From Tetrastigma voinierianum (lineage: Eukaryota; Streptophyta; Magnoliopsida; Vitales; Vitaceae): a stretch of 64,000 bases of DNA. Where the stretch lies: positions 62,001 through 126,000 of the forward strand of contig JAEQBH010009445.1 of NCBI GenBank assembly GCA_016808115.1, given 5' to 3'. A program made the position numbers and the translations under genes. The notes under the pieces were generated by a model that ran no database searches, was not told the origin of the DNA, and worked only from the letters and a program-made list of their open reading frames with translations. This document shows positions 31,617-43,600 of this stretch, in pieces. The stretch's first letter is position 1. Every line of letters starts with the position of its first letter.

Positions 31617-34099
31617 TGACACACCCCCACCCCCTTCTAGCGGCGGGTGTGCCGGCCACTCCACAGAAATCCTTAATAGTTTACTTGAACTACTAAAAAT
31701 CCGTGAAGCGAAGGCTGTATTGCTTTGCTTAAACCTCGTAGAATAAAAAAATTTCTTTCTTTTTCCAACTTAGGATTTAGTAAAAAATCTTGGCGACGAT
31801 AAAACCTCGCCTGCCAATTTGCGTATAGAATATATTCCAAATCTTGTATATACAAAACATTTTATCCCAATATGGCAACCAACAACCCAACACATTCTCA
31901 CAAGACTATACTATGTACATACATATGTTCCAATATACAAAATCAAAGTATTTTCCTTACATAATATTATTAATTACAACACTTGTACAAATGTCAGGAG
32001 AATCCTAATATGCTCCAACGTCCGGAGTGCCTGTACCTGGAAAATAGTTTTTAAAACAAGAAAATAATGAGCTAAACGAGCTCAGTGAGTGTATGTTTTA
32101 TAAAATGTTTCATTTTCCTGAAAATATCTCAAAACTATAAAACTCTCTTTTACAAGATATTTTCCAGAAGCCTTGCTTGCTTACTTTAAAGTTTCTAAAA
32201 CTTTCTGTACTTGCTTGCTTTTAAAAGTTTATAAAACTTTTAATACTTGCTGCTTTTAAAATTTAATACTTGCTTGCTTGCTTTGCTTTTCTTTAAAAGC
32301 TTATAAAACTTTTCTCAACTCTCTTGCTTGCTTGCTTTTAAAAATTATAAAAACTTTTTATAAACCTCTTGCTTTAAAAATGTATAAAACATTTCTCAAA
32401 TCTCTTGCTTTAAAAAGTTTCTCAAAACCTTTCACAAACCTCTTGCTTTAAAAGTTTCTCAAAACTTTTTATAAACCGCGAGACTTGGGCTCATAGTTCT
32501 TTTTAAAATCACCACGGAGCGAGCTCAGCCGTCGTTTTGAAATATAAACGGGAGCCTGTTCTCAACCGTTTGCTTTTAAATCTCTACGGAAGCACAGGCG
32601 GCGGTAGTGCATGATGGTTGAATTTTCAAAACTGTATATCGTAACATAAAACATCAACCATTGGAGGCCTATACTTATGATGTACCACTAGTGAACACGG
32701 GAGCACGTGCATCGTAGATCTTGGGTGGAAGGACTTGTGTCAGCATCACCTTTCCGTTAAATATGGTGGAATTGACCTTGTGTCGCCATCACCATAATTC
32801 TTCGCGCGTAACCACATATACTCTGTCGTGCCCACGGTCTCCTTTAAATGCCATGATGCATGACCCTAAGTTTCTTAAACCGAGGCAAAACTAAAATGCA
32901 TGTATGATATCTAACACCCTGGGTGCGTGCGGAATACCTCTGACCGGTATGCTTGCTTAGAACTAGGGATTTTAGTTAGGCCTGTTTTCACAAATATTCT
33001 TTTGCTTGCTTGCTTATTTGCTTTTTTGAAATATGGTTTTACAATTTAAAACCATTGCATGCTAAATTCTTTGCTTGTTTTTCAATATGGTTGAATAAAT
33101 CAAAACCATTATTTATTTACTTTTCACATATGGTTTCAAATCAAAACCATTTACTTGCTTTTCAATTATGGTTTAAATCAAAACCATTTGCTTGTTTTTC
33201 AATTATGGTTTACAATCAAACCCATTAAATATCAGTGTAAAACAGTTTATAATATAATACACTAATATTTGGAAAATGGGTTTAGAACACTCACCTTTTC
33301 TGCTTACTAAAATTGAGCACGAATCCACAATTTTCCAGCCTTTGCTTTTAGCCTACACATTTGATGTATTGAATACATACGTCGACCTGACCAATAAATA
33401 CTATTCGTTATTCACTATATGCACTATCTGATATTCATTATTCACTATGCACTATGCACTATACACTATGCACTATGCATACATATTTATATGTATTTAT
33501 ATGTATTTATATGTATTTATTATTTTATACGTATTCATACATATTCACTATTTCACCTGAAAAATCTGGCGAAATCATGATTTAGAGTACCAGCGTAGCT
33601 CTCGTCGAGTGGCACAACTGCGGAATTAGAAAATTCTGACGGTTAAAACGTCGTAAATCTGAGAAAAACCAAAAATTTAGGATTTTCCGAATTTTTACTT
33701 GAATTCTTGGTGAAATCCTATGTTTTTGAACACCTGTCAACCCTCATTAAACTTAGAGCACTTTTTGTTCTTTGCCCGATGAAATCCGACGGTCAGATTT
33801 CCGTAAATCTGAGAAATAAACTAAGAGAGAAAAATTTTAAAAAAACTCTCTCTCTCTCTCCTCTAATTCTCACGATGTCCGTCCGTATGACTTTTGATGT
33901 TTTGATTTTATTATTATTTTTAAATGGGACCCAGATGTCCCTTTTTCTTCCTTTCTCAATCCGTTTCAGTCCCGAAACAATTTATTTTGTTCCGGTTTCA
34001 ATTTCCTTTATCCTAATTGAATATTCTTTAAATATTTGTCATTTTTCGGAATTTTTCAAAAATCCCGTTTTCAGGTTTCACTCTACACTCGTCGCCTAG
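31617..34099 (-). repeat. K LTR1 (truncated at its 5' end)
   Basis: Starts TGACACACCCCC. Contains dense GCTT/CTTGCTTTAAAAG short repeats (32,170-32,470), a CAAAACCATTTGCTTG-type repeat (33,050-33,220), and ACTATGC plus ATGTATTTAT microrepeats (33,410-33,550). It ends at CGTCGCCTAG, where it is fused to pol. Compared with LTR3 it lacks about 430 bp. Confidence 0.8.
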
Positions 34100-35300
34100 C
34101 ACATGTGAAGGATCTGGGATGTATTTCCTCAACATCGACACATGGAATGTCATGAATCATGATAACTGCGGGGGTAACTTCAATTTATAAGCTACTGGCC
34201 CCACCTTGCTCACAATCTCATAAGGTCCTATAAATCTTGGACTGAGCTTGCCTCGCCTCCCAAATCTAAAAACACCCTTCCAAGGGGAAATCTTCAAAAA
34301 GGCCATATCACCTATCTCGAATTGCAAGTCTCTACGACGGTTGTCCGCATAACTTTTATGTCTATCTCTTGCTATCTTTAAGTTATCACGAAAAACTTTC
34401 ACTTTCTCTGAAGTGATCTGCACTAGCTCAGGGCCTACTAGTCTTCTCTCACCAACATCATCCCAGCACACTGGAGTCCTACATGTCCTACCATACAGTG
34501 CCTCAAATGGAGCCATCTCTGCGGCGATAGCTATTGTTGTAGCGAACTCCATTAGTGCAAAATGGAGTATCAAACTCCCCTTGAATTCCATCACGGCTCT
34601 CGGCATATCCTTTACTTGTCTGAAATGGTCCTCTACATTGGCCATCACATGCGAGGATGAAATCTTTGTCTTGAAATGTAAGGCGGAATCTATAAAGCCG
34701 TTTGCAAACTAGGCCCAAAACACGGATGTGAACGCAGAGGTCTTGATATGAAACCTCAAAACTGGAACCACAGTGAAGTCTCACTATCTCATCCACATAC
34801 AACTAAGACATTTTCGAGAATCTCGACATTAAGCGGTAGAAAATGAGTAAACTTCGCCAATCGATCAACTATCACCCATATAGCATCATGTTATCTCTGA
34901 GTCCGTGGAAGACCTGTTACAAAATCCATAGTGATCTTTTCCCATTTCCATACTGGAATAGGGAGTAATTAATATCTTTCGCGGGCTACAATGCTCTGCC
35001 TTCACCTGTTGACAGGTTAGGCACCTGGAGACGAAACTTGCAATCTCTTTCTTCATCCCATTCCACTAGTAATGTTCTTTCAAAGTCCTATACATCTTGG
35101 TACTACCTGGATGCATAGCATATGCAGATGAATGTGGTTCTTCCATAATGTCTCTCTTCAGCTCGCCATACTTTGGCACACACATTCTCTGTCCTTTCAC
35201 TATCATGCCATCATCTCTAATTTGAAACTCTACTTTCTTTCCTTTTTCTATCTCTTCCTTAAGCTTAATCATCTGTGGATCCTACGACTGCCCTACTAAA
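34100..35300 (-). pseudogene. K unit 1 integrase remnant (chromodomain missing)
   Basis: Minus strand: H2C2 domain (HSSAYAMHPGSTKMYRTLKEH, WWNGMKKEI, CLTCQQVK, about 34,990-35,150), an eroded core with YVDEIVRLH (about 34,780-34,800) and MAPFEALYGRTCRTPVCWDD (about 34,450-34,520), and the C-terminal GPY/F module FIGPYEIVSKVGPVAYKLKLP (about 34,160-34,240). The family normally continues after MLRKYIPDPSH into a chromodomain; here the reading passes directly into LTR sequence. The core catalytic residues are not intact. Confidence 0.85.
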
Positions 35301-36000
35301 ATCTGATCCAGCAGGAAATTCCCAACATGAAATGTGGTAACAAGACTCCTGAATCCTCGACCTCGATATCACCTAAAGCTCTGGATCACCAATGGTTGAA
35401 GATAACATGATCTCATATGAGACAATGAACTCTACGGTAAGCCTACTCGAGGCATGCACTCACGACATTAGCTTTTCTTTGGATGATACTCGATAGTACA
35501 GTCGTAGTCCTTAATCAACTCGAAGCCATGCTTTCATTGCCTCGGGTTTAACTGCTACGGGTGAAAATATATTGAAAACTCTTCACAGGCCTGTAAAGAT
35601 CCTACAAGAACACCATATAAATAATGTCTCCATATTTTTCGAGCAAACCACATTGCTGCTTGAAGCTCTAAGTCGTATGTAGAATAATTCTCCTCATGCT
35701 TAACTGGCTAAATACAGGCGTATGCAATCACCACAATAATTACGCGTCAAAAACTGGTAAGGCCTTATGTGAAGCATCACTATAAACCACAAACCCATCT
35801 CCATTGGGAAAAGCTAAAATTAGACTAGAAGTCAATCTATAACAACTCCTTGAAACTCTGTTGACATGCATCTACTGATCATACTTGACATCTTTTCTTG
35901 TCGGCTTGGTCGATGTGGGTACGCTATTTTAGAGAACCCCTCGACAAACTTCTACGTAATACCACGCTAAACCAAAGGGAAGCTTGACCTCGACACATTC
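35301..36000 (-). pseudogene. K unit 1 RNase H remnant
   Basis: Minus-strand fragments include LKHEEN-like and RQWKHGFELIKDYDC-like pieces (about 35,500-35,720), matching the gypsy RNase H blocks KxHExNYPTHDLEL and LNLRQRRWLELIKDYD. More damaged than unit 2. Confidence 0.6.
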
Positions 36001-36900
36001 TTTGAGCGGTTTCAATTTACCATTGCTTATTTTACGGGGATCACGCTCCACCCCCCTTAGCGGAAATCCACATGACCTAGGAATGCCACCATGTCAAGCA
36101 AAAAACTGGCACTTGCTCAACTTGGCGTACAAGCTGTCGCTCATAGGATTACGCAACACAATCCTCGGGTGTTAAAATGTTCCTCTATACTACCTGAATA
36201 CGAGGATATCATGATAATATGATGAACCACCTATCGAATACGGCTGGAACACCGGTTCATCAAATCCATAAGAGCTGCTTAGGAGCATTAAGTCGAAATA
36301 GCGGCATCACCAAAAACTCATAATGCCCGTAGCGTGTCCTAAATGCAATCTTAGGTACATCACTCTCCTGCACCCTCAACTGATGATACCCCGACCTCAA
36401 ATCTATCTTGGAGTATACTCGAGACCCTTGGAGTTGATCGAATAACTCATCGATCTTAGGTGAATGCGATTGCGGATGATCGTCGTTGTTGCTATAATCT
36501 ATACACAACCGCAAACTCCCATCTTTCTTTTTCACGAAGAGAACTAGAGCTCCCCATGGGGATATGCTCGGTCGAATAAATCCCTTAAGCTTTCTCAACT
36601 CTGAAGGAGCCATCCTATAAGGAGGAATGGAAATGGGCTTAGTCCCTGGGATCAAATCAATGGTGAACTCCTCTTTCTGGAGGTAATCCTACAATATCAT
36701 ATGGGAATACATCTGGGAACTCTCTAACAACTGGAATCTCATCCACCATAGTCCCCTCCTTCCTTGTCTCCACCACATAAGCTAGATAACCCTGACAACC
36801 CTTACGTAGCATTCTCTGCTCTGCCATAGCGGAGATCATATTGGAAGATAACTTTTTGCGCATTCCCATGAACTTTACCTCGATTTCCACGCTGTAAACT
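36001..36900 (-). pseudogene. K unit 1 reverse transcriptase remnant
   Basis: A 131-codon open run (36,260-36,655) covers the fingers and palm: PGTKPISIPPYRMAPSELRK, KKKDGSLRLCIDY, PKIDELFDQLQGSRVYSKID, LRSGYHQLRVQ and GHYEFLVMPLF. Upstream is the linker VVREFPDVFPYDIVGLPPER (36,657-36,740). The Y/F-x-D-D block is destroyed by indels near 36,190-36,230; the same block is intact in unit 2. These signatures are diagnostic for chromovirus RT. Confidence 0.88.
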
Positions 36901-37135
36901 TTACTTCACTTTTATAACAATCTAATGTGGCTCTATGGCGAGATAGCCAATCCATACCAAGAACCACATAAAAGTCCCTCCACTATCTAACTACAGATCC
37001 TCTAGGAACTCCTCTCCCGAATCGGTACTTTACTATCTCTAACTAGAATGGCTTCCCTTGACTCCTACTTTCGGCCTCTATAACCTTTACCCTTGCTTTT
37101 CTTTCTATTGTACTAATCAGAGCTCTGTTGAGAAG
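36901..37135 (-). pseudogene. K unit 1 protease remnant (catalytic half deleted)
   Basis: Damaged counterpart of 43,380-43,600. It holds the strand before DFxVxLGMDWL, and it lacks the DSG/DTG half. It follows an arginine/glycine-rich gag tail (KGKGYRGRG in the other frame) with no zinc knuckle between. Confidence 0.6.
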
Positions 37136-37990
37136 TGTCTGGTGCACTCCTCTTACTTTCCTGCCTACTATGATACATAGTTGTAGTACTTTGCTCAACT
37201 CTCAGAGCGGTCTCAACTAAGTCCCTAAATCTATTCTGAGGAACAACTGACAAATGCACTATGATCCGGTGTTGTAGTCCTGATAAAAACCTTTTGCACT
37301 TCGAGGGACTTCATCAGAAATGAATATGGGAACCAATCCCAACTAATTATGAGAACTTCTTCTCATATTATGACACTGACATGTTCTTCTGTTCTAATCT
37401 GAAGAACTCCTCAATTCCACAGATCTTTATGGCTCGAGGAAAGAACACATCCCGAGTAAACTCTTGCTGGAATTGGTCCCATGATATGCCTTTAGGATAC
37501 CTCCTCTCCACGGCATCCCACCAATCCTAAGCCCTGTCTTCCATCAGAAAACTGGAAAACAAGACTCTTTGCTCATCCGTACAGCCTATAACTTCGTAAA
37601 CTTTGTTTACTCGGTCTAGCCATAACCCGGGCGCCAGGATCCACCACTTCGGAGTCATATTTGTATAGCGCCGCAGGTTTTTGTACTCTCTCTATTGACC
37701 TCCCAGGTTCTTCCAGAACCTCTCTAGGTGGCGGTGGAGGCTGTGACTGCTGACGTGTCGCTATTTCCACTACTTGAGCAATCTGTGCCACATGCTCTGT
37801 CGTAAACAATCCTGGCACTTGAGCTCCTTCTGGTGGCCCAGATGGTCTAGCCTGACCTACTTCTGGAGGCTGATTCATGGAGGCGGTAGTGGAACTAACT
37901 ACGTGCTCATCTCTCACAGGTACTGCAGGACGCTCGGGAACATCTGGAATGACTCTCTTAGGACGACCTCTACGTCCTCTTCCGGACAGT
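37136..37990 (-). pseudogene. K unit 1 gag remnant
   Basis: N-terminal Pro/Gln-rich segment with AQIAQVVEIATRQQSQPPPP (about 37,745-37,810), then the core: WWDAVERRYPKG and SWDQFQQEFT (about 37,440-37,530) and HLSVVPQNRFRDLVETALRVE (about 37,190-37,260). This matches Tekay gag blocks. An indel cluster breaks the core between 37,270 and 37,400. Confidence 0.8.
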
Positions 37991-38077
37991 ATTTACAAAA
38001 AATCAACTATTTAATACTTTGAATTACTTCATATGTATGTACTTTGAGTTTGAACATGCATGGTTGCCAATATTTAT

Positions 38078-38089
38078 GCTCTGATACCA
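38078..38089 (-). other. tRNA-iMet primer-binding-site sequence, K unit 1
   Basis: Minus strand TGGTATCAGAGC, the complement of the plant initiator-tRNA-Met 3' end. It lies about 60 bp inside the LTR boundary judged from the TGACACACCCC end; a second TGGTATC start lies right at that boundary (38,137-38,148). Confidence 0.75.
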
Positions 38090-38151
38090 CCTTGCATGGT
38101 ATCATCTCTCCTCATGTCCTAGGTTATTATATACAACATACGATACCACGA

Positions 38152-40632
38152 TGGCACACCCCCACCCCGCTTCTAGCGGCCCGGGTGTGCATTCTCCGCA
38201 GAAATCCCCAGTCGTTTCTTAACGACTAAAAATCCCTGTGAAGCGAAGCTGTATTGCTTGCTTAAACCTCGTATAAAAAAATTTTCTTTCTTTTTCTAAC
38301 TTAGGATTTTGTAAAATCTTGGCAGCGGTAAAACCTCAGCAGCATGACGGCTGCGTATAGGATATATTCCAAATCTTGTATATACAAATTTACATTTCTC
38401 TAATATGAAACCAGCAATGACACATTCTCACAAGACTATACTATGTACATACACTTATGTTACAATACTTCACAAATTAAAGTATTTTCCTTACATAATA
38501 TTATTAATTACAACACTTGTACAAATGTCAGGAGAATCCTAATATGCTCCAACGTCCGGAGTGCCTGTACCTGGAAAATAGTTTTTAAAACAGGAAAATA
38601 ATGAGCTAAACGAGCTCAGTGAGTGTATGTTTTATAAAATGTTCCTTTCACGAAAATATCTCAGCTTATAAAACTCTCTTTTACAAGATATTTTCCAGAA
38701 GCCTTGCTTGCTTACTTTAAAATTTCTAGAACTTTCTGTATTTGCTTTCTTTTAAAAGTTTATAAAACTTTTAATACTTGCTTGCTTGCTTTTAAAATTT
38801 AATACTTGTTTGCTTGCTTTGCTTTTCTTTAAAAGCTTATAAAACTTTTCTCAATTCTCTTGCTTGCTTGCTTTACCTTGCTTGCTTTTAAAATTTATAA
38901 AAACTTTTTATAAACCTCTTGCTTTAAAAATGTATAAAACATTTCTCAATCTTGCTTTAAAGTTTCTCAAAACCTTTCACAAACCTCTTGCTTTAAAGTT
39001 TCTCAAAACTTTTATAAACACAGAACTTGGGCTCAGCAGTTTCTTTTTTAAAATCCTGCAGGAACTGACTCAGCCGTCGTTTGAAATATAAGCGAGGAGC
39101 TGTTCTCAGCCGTTTTGCTTTTAAATGCCTACGGAAGCACGGGGCGGCGGCCCAGGTGCCAGCCAAATGGTTGAATTTTCAAAGCGTATATCATGCTTAT
39201 AAAACATCAACCATTGAGCTATACTTGCTTGATGTACCTAGTAGACACGGGGCACAGTGCATCGGCCGGAGTGCCGGTGGAAGACTTGTGTCGCATCACC
39301 TTTCCGGTAAATATGGTGGAATTGACCTTGTGTACGCCATCACCATAATTGCTTCTTATTAACCACTATGCTCTCTGTACGTGCCGCGGTCTCCTTTAAA
39401 TGCCATGATGCATGACCTAAGTTTGCCGACCAGGCAAATCTAAAATGCATGTATGATATCCTAACACCACCGTGCACGTACGGAATACCTCTGACCGGTA
39501 TGCTTGCTTAGAACTAGGGATTTTAGTTAGGCCTGTTTTCACAAATATTCTTTTGCTTGCTTGCTTATTTGCTTTTTTGAAATATGGTTTTACAATTTAA
39601 AACCATTGCATGCTAAATTCCTTGCTTGTTTTTCAATATGGTTGAATAAATCAAAACAAGTATTTATTTACTTTTCATATGGTTTCAAATCAAAACCATT
39701 TACTTGCTTTCAATTATGGTTTAAATCAAAACCATTTTGCTTTGTTTTTCAATTATGGTTCTGATCAAACCCATTAAATATGGAAATTAATAAAGCAGTT
39801 TATAATATAATACACTAATATTTGGAAAATGGGTTTAGAACACTCACCTTTTCTGCTTACTAAAATTGAGCACGAATCCATAATTTTCCAGCCTTTGCTT
39901 TTAGCCTACACATTTGATGTATTAGACCACATACGTCAGCACAACCAACTAAATACTATTCGTTATTCACTATGCACTATGCAATATTCATTATTCACTA
40001 TGCACTATGCATTATACACTATGCACTATGCATACATATTTATATGTATTTATATGTATTTATTATTTTATACGTATTCATATATTCATATTTCTTTGAA
40101 AAATGCAGCGAAATCCAGAGTGATTTTAGTACCTGTAGCTCGTCGCGTAGAGTAACCCCAACTGCAGGTCGTGACGGTTAAAATGTCGTAAATCTAAGAA
40201 AAACCAAAAATTTAGGATTTTCCGAATTTTTACCTGAATTCTCGGTGAAATCCTATGTTTTTGGTACCCACGCGTAGCCCTCGTCGCTTAGAGCACTTTT
40301 TGTTCTTTGCCCGATGAAATCCGACGGTCAGATTTCCGTAAATCTGAGAAATAAACTAAGAGAGAAAAAAATTTAAAAAAAAAACTCTCTCTCTCTCTCC
40401 TCTAATTCTCACGATGTCACGTCCATTATGACTTTGATGTTTTGTTTATTATTATTTTTAAATGGGACCCCGAATGTCTTTTTCTTCCTTTCTCGGTCAG
40501 TTTCAGTCGAAACAGTTTATTTTGTTCAGGTTTCAATTTCCTTTATCCCCAGTGAATATTCTTTAAATATTTGTCATTTTCGAATTTTCAAAATCCGTTT
40601 AAGTTTCACTCTACACTTTCGTCAGCCCTGGT
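38152..40632 (-). repeat. K LTR2 (truncated, shared between units)
   Basis: Starts TGGCACACCCCC (TGACACACC in the other copies). Same repeats and same truncation point as LTR1, again fused to pol at IPDPSH. It acts as 5' LTR of unit 1 and 3' LTR of unit 2. Confidence 0.82.
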
Positions 40633-41755
40633 TTATGTGAAGGATCTGGGATGTATTTCCTCAACATCGACACATGGAATGTGTCATGAATCCTTGATAA
40701 CTCTGGGGGTAACTTCAATTTATAAGCTACTGGCCCCACCTTGCTCACAATCTCATAAGGTCCTATAAATTTCCAAGGGGAAATCTTCAAAAAGGCCCTA
40801 TCACCTATCTCGAATTGCAAGTCTCTACGACGGTTGTCCGCATAACTTTTATGTCTATCTCTTGCTATCTTTAAGTTATCACGAACAACTTTCACTTTCT
40901 CTGAAGTGATCTGCACTAGCTCAGGGCCTACTAGTCTTCTCTCACCAACATCATCCCAGCACACTGGAGTCCTACATGTCCTACCATACAGTGCCTCAAA
41001 TGGAGCCATCTCTATACTGGCTTGATAGCTATTGTTGTAGGCGAACTCCATTAGTGCAAAATGGGTATCCCAACTCCCCTTGAATTCCATCACACAAGCT
41101 CTCAGCATATCATTGCTTGTGCGAGATAGTCCTCTCATTGGCCATCTGTACGAGGATGAAATCTTTGTCTTGAAATGTAGGCGAGTACCTAAAGCCGTTT
41201 GCAAACTAGGCCAAAACCTGGATGTGAACCTGAGGTCTTGATCTGAAACTATCAAAACTGGAACCCCATGAAGTCTCACTAACTCATCCACATACAACTA
41301 GGCCAACTTTTCCAAAGAATCCTCAACATTAACTGGTAGAAAATGAGCAAACTTCGCCAATCGATCAACTATCACCCATATAGCATCATATTGTCTCGAA
41401 TTAAAATTGGAAGACACATTTACAAAATCCATAGTGATCTTTTTCCCATTTCCATACTGGAATAGGGAGTATTGTATCTTCCCATGGGCTTACGATGTGC
41501 CTTCTGTTGTGATTGTTTGGAGAGCGAAACTTGCAATCTCTTTCTTACATCCCGTTCCACTAATTAATGTTCTTTGAAGTCACATACATCTTGGTACTAC
41601 CTGGATGCATAGCATATCTGAATGAATGTGGTTCTTCCATAATGTCTCTCTTATTTCGCCATACTTTGCTTTACATTCTCGTCCTTTCCTATCATGCCAT
41701 CATCTCTGTTGAAACTCTACTTTCTTTCCTTTTTCTATCTCTTCCTTAAAAGCAA
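40633..41755 (-). pseudogene. K unit 2 integrase remnant (chromodomain missing)
   Basis: A 228-codon open run (40,611-41,297) covers much of the core and C-terminus: LVRLHGVPVLIVSDQDLRFT, ALGTRLHF, YAYN-like NNSYQASIEMAPFEALYG, GPELVQITSEKVKVVRDNLK, GPYEIVSKVGP and IHDTFHVSMLRKYIPDPSH. The SDQD carries the second catalytic Asp. Compared with unit 1, 14 residues (GVFRFGRRGKLSPR) are missing after SPWK, an in-frame 42-bp loss. The chromodomain is absent. Confidence 0.87.
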
Positions 41756-42450
41756 TCAAATGCATGGAGTCTACTGCATTGCCCCTCTTAAAATCGAATC
41801 CAGGAGGTCCTAACATGAAATGTGGCTGCTCAAACTCTGAATCCTCAGCCTCCAATATCACCCCTAAAGCTCGAATCCACCAATAGTTGGAAAGTAACAT
41901 GATCTCATATGAGACAATGAACTCTGCAGTCGCTACTGAGGCATCTGCTCTGACATTAGCTTTTCTTTTAGATGATGCTCAATGATACGATCGTAGTCCT
42001 TAATCAACTCAAGCCATCTTCATTGCCTCGGGTTCAACTCTTTACGGGTGAAAATATATTGAGAAAACTCTTACGATCTCGTAAAGATCCTACAAGGAGA
42101 CACCATATAAATAATGTCTCCATATTTTTCGAGCAAACCGGCTGGCACTGCGAGCTGGGTCGTGTGTGGGCGTCAGTCTCCTCATGCTTAACTGGGCGTG
42201 CAGAGGCATATGCAATCACCTATCGTGCGCATCAAAAACACAACCAAGGCCTTATCGTGAAGCATCACTATAAACCACAAACCCATCTCTCCCATTGGGA
42301 AAAGCTAAAATTGGAGCTGAAGTCAATCTACTCTTCAACTCCTCGAAACTCTGTTGACATGCATCTACCCAATCATACTTGACATCTTTTCTTGTCGACT
42401 TGAGTGATGTGGTACGCTATTTTTAGAGAACCCTCAACAAACTTCACCAT
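41756..42450 (-). pseudogene. K unit 2 RNase H remnant
   Basis: Minus strand VIAYAS then KHEE (about 42,180-42,220), a KNMETLFIWC piece (WRHYLYG region) and RQWRWLELIKDYDRIIEH-like sequence (about 41,980-42,030). A garbled stretch at about 42,135-42,180 replaces the conserved NYPTHDLEL block. Confidence 0.68.
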
Positions 42451-43379
42451 AATGCAGCTAAACCAAGGAAGCTTACGACCTACGACGCACATTCTTTGGC
42501 GGTTTACAATTTACCATTGCTTATTTTTACGAGGATCCCACGCTCCCCTCAGCTGAAATCACATGACTGGGAATGCCGCAGTATCGAGCCAAAGCGGCGC
42601 CTTGACTTGGCGTACAAACATGGCTCCGCCGGTCTGACACAATCCTCAGGTGTTCTGAATGTTCCTCTGAACTTCCTGAATACATAAGGATATCATCGAT
42701 AAAAACTATGATGAACCTATCAAATAATTTGGAACACCGGTTCATCAAATCCGTAAAAACTCTTAGGAGCATTAGTCAGAATAGCGGCATCACGAGGAAA
42801 CTCATAATGCGTAGCGTGTCCGTCTTGATCTTAGGTACATCACTCTCCTGCACCCTCAACTGATGATACCCCGACCTCAAGTCTATCTTGGAGTATACTC
42901 GAGACCCTTGGAGTTGATCGAATAACTCATCGATCTTAGGGAGTGGATACTGATTGCGGATGGTAACTCTGTTCAGCTGCCTATAATCTATACACAACTG
43001 CAAACTCCCATCTTTCTTTTTCACGAAGAGAACTAGAGCTCCCCAGCATGAGGATATGCTCGGTCGAATAAATCCTTAAGCTTTCTCAACTGGAAAGGCC
43101 ATCACATGGGAGGAATGGAAATGGGCTTAGTCCACAGGATCGAATCGATAGTGAACCTCCGCCTCCTTTAAGAGTGGCATCCTGCAATATCATATGGGAA
43201 TACATTTGGGAACTCTCTAACAACTGGAATCTCATCCACCATAGTCCCCTCCTTCCTTGTCTCCACCACATAAGCTAGATAACCCTGACAACCCTTACGT
43301 AGCATTCCCTACCTTTCTGCATGAGTCATATTGGAAGATAACTTTTCTTGTTCATGAACTTTACCTCCAGTTTCACGGC
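42451..43379 (-). pseudogene. K unit 2 reverse transcriptase remnant
   Basis: KKKDGSLQLCIDYRQLNRVT, NQYPLPKIDELFDQLQGSRV and LRSGYHQLRVQ (42,840-43,024), then LMNRCSKLFDRFIIVFIDDI followed by LMYS (about 42,660-42,730), so the catalytic F-I-D-D block is intact here. A short garble separates the two runs. Upstream linker with LPLLESSQMYSH-like sequence near 43,170. Confidence 0.88.
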
Positions 43380-43600
43380 CTGTAAAACTTTACTTCCTTT
43401 TTATAACAATCTAATCGCTGGCTCTATGGCGAGATAGCCAATCCATACCGAGAACCACATAAAAGTCCCTCATATCTAAAGCTACAAGATCTCTCAGGAA
43501 CTCCTCTCCCCCAATCAGTACTTTACTATCTCTAACTAGAGATAGCTCCTCGACCTGCACCTCGGCCTCTATAACCTTTACCCTTGCTTTTCTTTCTATT
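43380..43600 (-). pseudogene. K unit 2 protease remnant (catalytic half deleted)
   Basis: Reads SLVRDSKVLIGGEEFLRDLV, ALDMRDFYVVLGMDWLSRHR. This is the C-terminal half of a gypsy protease. The D-S/T-G half and the preceding zinc knuckle are absent, and the frame shifts relative to gag at the join near 43,540-43,560. The identical join in unit 1 shows the deletion is older than the duplication. Confidence 0.8.
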
